From positions 4,875,663-4,939,662 of the forward strand of contig JAFMSR010000001.1 of the NCBI GenBank assembly GCA_022818135.1: a DNA stretch of 64,000 nt. The letters are read 5' to 3'. Every line of letters starts with the position of its first letter. Position 1 is the first letter of the stretch. A program made the position numbers and the translations under genes. Positions 58,775-64,000 of the stretch are shown here, in pieces. The DNA is from Saxidomus purpurata. Taxonomy: Eukaryota > Mollusca > Bivalvia > Venerida > Veneridae. Below the pieces are notes generated by a model, which had not been told where the DNA came from, ran no database searches, and was given only the letters and a program-made list of their open reading frames with translations.

Positions 58775-58860
58775 CTGCGTGGTCGTTTGGGTGAGATAAC
58801 TTACTGTAATAACTAAACCTCCCGCTGGTTAATTTTATTCCTGAGTTCGAGCCCCACTAT
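58775..58860 (+). repeat. tRNA-like SINE piece
   Basis: GCGTGGTCGTTTGGGTGAG (A-box-like) and GAGTTCGAGCCCCAC (B box) about 45 bases apart, inside the TTAA element. Confidence 0.45.
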
Positions 58861-58958
58861 TGCCATTTTGTCCATGGAAAAGCCGCAAATAGTGATATTA
58901 GACATCTCTGTAGCTTCGGTACTATTTGGACTGTTATGAAAAGATATTTTCAGCCATG

Positions 58959-59092
58959 CTGAACGCTGGTGTAACCCAGATTTCAAAAATTTTGACGGAG
59001 CTCAACATATCTCTGCCTAGTGCAACAACAATAAAGAAGCGCGAACGTGAAATTGGATCTACTATTGAGAAAGTTGCTCAATAGTCTTGTTC
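58959..59092 (+). pseudogene. Transposase N-terminal remnant (Mutator-like family)
   Basis: After acceptor gatattttcag the frame gives MLNAGVTQISKILTELNIS, LPSATTIKKREREIG and STIEKVAQ, then TAG. The pattern (G...I...L..LNI...S..T.K.RE.E.G..IE.VA) is one I associate with the large Mutator-like transposase-domain proteins that are abundant in molluscan genomes. The in-frame stop and lack of following exons make it a dead copy. Confidence 0.45.
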
Positions 59093-59376
59093 TGATGTTC
59101 TAACGGAGGAAAAGGCTGTCTTTATGAAGTAAGCATACTAATTCGCGTTGATGTCAATACTATAAAGGAAATGATCAAGGCATTGGCAGTCATGTATAAC
59201 CTGTTACGCCCCGATAGGCGGTTACTTTTTGTATTTTAGGACATATTAACGCCAGTGTCAACCGTATTCCGGTCATTTCTATAGATTGGCAGTTTATCTA
59301 ACCCTCGTTCATTGGAAGAACGAGAACTCGATCTCTATCCTCCGTAAGAAACTGCCAACTTTCACATAACAAAAAG

Positions 59377-59485
59377 ACATGGTATGAGCAGGACTCAAAC
59401 CCACGACCCTCAATCTATGAGAGGTAACAGTGATTTAAAGTCAACGGCTCTAACCACTTGATCACGGAGGAACACAAGAAAGACT
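59377..59485 (-). repeat. tRNA-derived SINE-like piece (family S3)
   Basis: Minus strand: TGATCAAGTGGTTAGAGCC (A box) and GTGGGTTTGAGTCCTGC (B box) with the same intervening layout as 52955-53050. Inserted in the TTAA element. Confidence 0.55.
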
Positions 59486-60279
59486 TAGAATATAATCTTA
59501 TTGTTTCGTGTTGCCTCCACGTTTACATTATAATCAGCAGCGCTAGTTGATAAGTCTGACACCCGTAAAGGGTCTCCCCATGCATGTTAGTTAATGACAT
59601 ACATATTTTAAAACGGTGAATATCACATCATAGCCAATGCCTTACAAGTCCATAATTGTATATTATTTCATGCTAACTAATGAAATACTCCATGATGTAT
59701 CAGTTGAATAAAAAGTGATGATTTAGATATCATATTAGTCACAGTGATAGCGATATAGGTCTGTCATAACTTCTTTTTTGGTGATGAATATAAATGATTC
59801 AGGTTTTGTGATAATAGCGTAATAAGTATTGGCATTGTCACGCATTTTGGGGATTTTTACATGATATTTGAACAAAAACGAAACGATGTATAGAATTTGG
59901 GGTTGCAAATAAATCTTGCAGGATTTGCAAATCAACTAAAACAAGTCTCTAACACGAAGTCATGACTGTAGAAAAATGTAAATGAAGGATGTATGTACAT
60001 GTGCAAGGTAATTTATAAAACAATTTATGGTAAACTAACGAGGTTGTAAACAAACTATCTCAACTAAGTCTTACAGAATATTTATTAACCAATTCGTTCC
60101 TAGTGCCTTTGTTTAGATAAACAGAAAGGCATAAATTGGAAATCAAAAGATCCCATTTTAAAAATACATGTATATGTATAAACGGATTAATTGCTGTCGG
60201 CGCAACACTCATGATCAGTAAACTTACTAACCGTAAAATATTATTTCTTTCAATTATCTATTTTTCAGGTAAATGAACA

Positions 60280-60425
60280 GCATAAGTGATCCCAGGAAAG
60301 TATACGCTCGATATGTTTATAGGGTTGGGTGGAAAGCGTGAACGCCGGCGGACAAAACAAGAAACTGGACAATTCAAGAAACGACGCCTTCAGTTGAAGG
60401 AAAAAAACGGCAAGGCCAGGAATTT
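60280..60425 (+). pseudogene. Transposase C-terminal remnant
   Basis: An open frame reading GKYTLDMFIGLGGKRERR, RTKQETGQFKKRRLQLKE and KNGKARN. The basic FKKRRLxLKxK run with a preceding GKY is like the C-terminal part of the Mutator-like transposase proteins mentioned for 58959-59092. It then runs into a SINE. Homology is by eye. Confidence 0.4.
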
Positions 60426-60431
60426 CGCGAG

Positions 60432-60575
60432 AACCTTGTGTTTAAGGCGTTGCCTCCGGAGCGGGAAGTCCTGTGTTCGAATCGCATCCGGTATGCCCTT
60501 GAGTAATGACACTTATGTCACACGTGCCTCAGCCCGTCCAGCTGCAAATGGGTACCTACGATGACATTTTTTAAA
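60432..60575 (+). repeat. tRNA-derived SINE-like repeat (family S2), copy 2
   Basis: B-box-like GTGTTCGAATCGC followed by cttgagtaatgacacttatg, tcacacgtgcctcagcccg and tccagctgcaaatgggta, collinear with 1918-2100. Confidence 0.6.
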
Positions 60576-61339
60576 TGCCTAGATGTTTTAAAGTACATTC
60601 CATGTGGATAATGTTTCCTCTCGTGATCAGCGATAACATATTAACATAAGATCAGCGTTGCTTTAATATAAAACATATATTATTAAATAGATTTATGACT
60701 ATAAAAATGTTTTTTGTTTGTTTAGACAGCGTCCGGTTGTAAAGAAATAAACCATTGCCTGATATTGCAGTTGAAATAACGACGTTAACGTTACATATTG
60801 ACGCACAAAAATAACGCATAACCGTAACTAAATTTCAAAATTAAAAAAATCTACTTAGATGACCTATTGATTTTTTTATATTTTGAACCATCTACACTAT
60901 GGTAGTAATATATTCGAAAAATAAGATTGGGTCACCGGACAAACTTTTTCGTAAAACGGCAAAAACGTGTTCAGAGGTAGCTGATAAATACTACGTTATT
61001 TACGTCAAAATTGGCGCAATATCATTCGAATTACCAATAAATATATTCAATATTTCAAAAATATGCAATAAAAAGTTAGGCTTAAATGTTTCTGGAGAAA
61101 TAAAACTTTAATCTTCAAAATACGTTCATAAATACCAGAGAAACGAACGTTTGTATGAAAGCGCCTAAATAAAATGGGTAGACTGCTTGACGACGTCATG
61201 ACGTCAACGTCTCGTGGGCGTGTTCCTATCAAATAGCAACACATTAAAGTACATACATCGTAGACTGCCTATGCAAAATATGACCGTTTTCTGAGGAAGT
61301 TGAAAAATTCAGACGTAAGGTGTGGACCTACCTTAAATG

Positions 61340-61729
61340 CAGATATAAACAGTACTTGTCTCAATTAGCTGTTATTTAATCAATTGATAAAGTAATTTTA
61401 TTAAGAAATGTTAGAAAGCTATAGATGAACATTCAATCCGTATGAAAATGAAATTAATTTGTGAATAAATGGTCTTTATTTGCAAGCCCTGTAAGTATTT
61501 CTTAATATATATTGAAAGTGTTTCTCCTTGTTTGGTAGCTTTCATTTAGTTAACACTGGTTTGACTGTACTACAGGACTTGATGTTAATACTGGATCAAC
61601 TGACATTTATTACATGTATTATTGTTTTTGTTGTATTACAAATTAATCAATTATCAAACGCTTTATTTATACAAAACTTACAATTAAGGTTTATTGTGTG
61701 TAACTGGACAGTTTCAGTGTTTGACTCTT
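61340..61729. other. Intergenic, no feature recognised
   Basis: AT-rich sequence to the right of the TTAA element; no gene or repeat recognised. Confidence 0.4.
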
Positions 61730-61821
61730 AATTTGTTTATAGAAGGCCCTGCTGTAAAATAAGGTTTATACTTTTATTTCTTCTTGTACTACCTTAATAT
61801 GTCACCTTCTTGAAATAAAGA

Positions 61822-61859
<38 letters not shown>

Positions 61860-61860
61860 G
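61730..61860 (+). repeat. (ATT)n-tailed dispersed repeat, copy 1
   Basis: ttatagaaggcc...ccttcttgaaataaagaa followed by about ten ATT triplets. The same order occurs at 62703-62826, so this is the 3' end of a dispersed element (SINE/LINE-like) with a microsatellite tail. Confidence 0.55.
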
Positions 61861-62702
61861 TGCTACAGGCTAGGATAAAATACGGGTGCCTGTGGCAAAG
61901 TGGAAAGTACCTTCAGCTATTTTTAGAAATGAATTAAGTTGACTGATGAGATCGATTTTTATTTTTAGCAGTGATACACAGTAAACAGAGCCAGGGAATA
62001 CTGTTACGATAAACATTTTTCAGACCAGCGTTACACAGTAAGGTAAGAATTTTGAAGTTGAACACTTTTCTTGGTTATCACTTGTGCGATAGGTACTGTT
62101 TGAATGACTATAATTGTTCAACACTTTTTAATGTTTGAAGGACTGTAAAAGTACAACACCTTTTTACTATAGTACTGTACAGTAACGTTATACTAAATTT
62201 AATAACCTTTTCCAGCAATAATAGCCTACATATAACCTACGCCCCATTTCTGACAAAAAAAAAAGTTTTACCAAAAATACGCACTAATTATCTAAAAACT
62301 AGCTTTTCTTATTCTAGTGTATATATGGAATAACATAGCGACGAATATTCGATCTCTTCCATCACTAATTCTATTTAAGAGAAATTACAAAAAATATTTG
62401 TTGGAAAAACACAATTAAGACGTCCATAGACATGATCATTATGATGTTTTTAGTAAAAGATCCTACAATACTTTGTACATTTTCAAATTATTTCATTTAA
62501 TACATTATATTTCGGAACAAAGAAGTTTATATGTGAGTGTGTATGCATGTATATAAGATTAATGTGAAGTGTTTGTCAAAGTATAATTGAAAAATATCAC
62601 ACGATGTATCTGTGTAAATTTTTAATATGATGTTGTTTTTTCTGTTCTTTTTTTTAACTAGGTTAATGATATTGATAATTCAATATATCTATATTTTTTA
62701 TT

Positions 62703-62782
62703 GTTATAGAAGGCCACATTGAAATATTAGGTATGTGTACTGTTTATATGTACCTAAATGTGCATCCTTCGTTAAATAAAGA

Positions 62783-62826
<44 letters not shown>
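62703..62826 (+). repeat. (ATT)n-tailed dispersed repeat, copy 2
   Basis: ttatagaaggccacattg...ccttcgttaaataaagatg followed by about fifteen ATT triplets; paralogue of 61730-61860. Confidence 0.55.
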
Positions 62827-62827
<1 letters not shown>

Positions 62828-63521
62828 GAAGTGTAACACTAGTATACGTCAGATAGGTACGGTTTCCATAAATTATTGTCATCCTGAAGGATTGTCTGAT
62901 TGTCATTTTTTGTTTTCTGGTAGGTTTACACTATATGTAGTCCAACTTATTGTACGCGAGCCGAAATATTGTGTTATTTTTGTAAGGGCAATATCTCTCC
63001 TCTGCTATAGCGAGACTCTGACCAAAAAGCATATTAAACGATAATCCAATACCTGTCTACATCAATATTGATCGTGATAAGTCATAAATCACTTAATCAG
63101 CAAAAATCGATAATATATATAGGCTAGCGCTAAAGTGGGACTGTTACATTTACCGATAAATGATATCGATCTCGTTTGTACTGACTAACTGATTCGGGTC
63201 ACACCGATTATAGCCTCTTTAGAGGATGGTGGACCCAATAAGCACAATTACATACAAACAAAATGACTAACTGATTTATTGCTCTAAATTTAAAGATTGA
63301 AGAGGGACAATATGATAAAATATGACTTAATAAATAATCATAGTGTCAATGATTTCTTGTAATTTCATAAACCATTTAAATGTTAAAACAATGAATGACA
63401 TTTCATGCACAGCATAACATACTATAATATGACATAGCAATATGTGTAGTGACATATACATATATTTTGTCAAAAACACTTTCTATAACACATTTAGTGT
63501 AAGCAGATCTGTCTTCCTTTC

Positions 63522-63995
63522 GTGAAATTTATAGATCTACGAGGTGCTTTATTTCTTAGAATAACCAAGGTTTACCCAACGCTATGCAGAATAAAAATTG
63601 AATTAATTGAAGAAGTGAGATCCAACATTTTAAGCAGCACCGAGATTCTAACCAGCGAGATCCTCCGTTTTTTAAAACTTCGCGTAGTCGGTGTAAAAGT
63701 AAGATATTTATATAAAAAGACAGCCGAGTACTTGATGCGTTATTCAATAAAGCATTTGTTTAACTATTATATTACGGGTGGCCGTTTTATGTACTTCCTT
63801 GTCTCACATCGTAAATTTAAGATCTTAAAAGGAATCTATCTGTTAATAAAGTTTGGTAATACGGAAAGCAGATCCAAATTTACTTACAAACCAAAAAAAG
63901 GCTATATGTTGATTGACAGCCGATTGTCCACTCTTAACTTGTCTGACTATACTTGCTGTTCGACCATAACATGTTATTCACATTTTTATCTATGA
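63522..63995 (+). CDS. Unassigned AT-rich open frame
   Basis: 158 open codons ending TGA at 63993-63995; the first Met is internal and no promoter or splice sites were identified. Composition is Lys/Arg/Leu/Tyr-rich (for example EILRFLKLRVVGVKVRYLYK). I do not recognise it. In 35% GC DNA a chance frame of this length is uncommon but possible; may be an exon of an unrelated gene continuing beyond the window. Confidence 0.2.
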   Translation: MKFIDLRGALFLRITKVYPTLCRIKIELIEEVRSNILSSTEILTSEILRFLKLRVVGVKVRYLYKKTAEYLMRYSIKHLFNYYITGGRFMYFLVSHRKFKILKGIYLLIKFGNTESRSKFTYKPKKGYMLIDSRLSTLNLSDYTCCSTITCYSHFYL

Positions 63996-64000
63996 TCTTT

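Larger units (their letters stand above)
57366..61336. mobile_element. TTAA-flanked long-TIR DNA transposon, copy 2, with transposase remnants
   Basis: TTAA at 57366-57369 and 61333-61336 flanks GGTAGTTCCACACCTTACG and its near complement. Arms 57370-57803 and 60896-61332 (~435 bp each) match with scattered differences and both contain TGACGTCATGACGTC. The interior holds two segments resembling the ends of a transposase gene (58959-59092 and 60280-60425) plus SINE insertions. Likely a deletion derivative of an autonomous element; Kolobok-like is a reasonable but unproven class. Confidence 0.75.

Noticed and set aside
62733..63044. Protein with poly-isoleucine tract
   Set aside because: The tract is a translated (ATT)n microsatellite.

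Overview
The window comes from an intron-rich, AT-rich animal genome. It is almost certainly a bivalve mollusc: interspersed repeats of the bivalve 'pearl'/Helentron-associated type (short stem-loop, GTCC-type microsatellite, degenerate tandem core, 3' hairpin) fill much of the non-coding DNA, with tRNA-derived SINE-like copies and inverted-repeat DNA transposons. Species is not determinable by eye.

Two multi-exon genes lie head-to-tail on the + strand. Bases 191-4704 hold the last six visible exons of GFM2, mitochondrial elongation factor G2 (ribosome recycling); its 5' part is outside the window. Bases 9001-52129 appear to hold one large gene. Exons at 9.0-11.4 kb encode a RAS-like GTPase domain in the order G3-G4-G5-G1-G2, and exons at 28.8 kb and 41.5-52.1 kb encode a von Willebrand factor A (VWA) domain and a C-terminal region. 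This is the architecture of the known but poorly studied cpRAS-VWA family. Intron phases agree across every junction, including those spanning 30 kb of repeats. The gene has three striking traits: a probable myristoylated start (MGNNSS) placed directly before G3, a duplicated VWA exon pair that reading frame forces to be mutually exclusive, and three paralogous alternative last exons. G1, G2 and G3 are degenerate, so this copy may not hydrolyse GTP. The VWA beta-1/DxSxS exon was not found.

The introns (4.7-9.0, 11.4-28.8 and 28.9-41.5 kb) and the 3' flank (54-64 kb) are repeat-dominated. There are at least five sequence-distinct families with Helentron-like ends; two long-TIR elements flanked by TTAA (30.9-34.8 kb and 57.4-61.3 kb, the second with transposase-gene remnants); a 1.28-kb foldback element with ~500-bp arms (21.1-22.4 kb); a smaller inverted-repeat element (23.6-24.3 kb); MITE-like hairpins; and several tRNA-like SINE pieces. 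A secreted somatomedin-B-like exon or pseudogene (39.7-40.1 kb) sits inside the last large intron. The final 2.7 kb holds only AT-rich sequence, (ATT)n-tailed repeats and one unassigned open frame.
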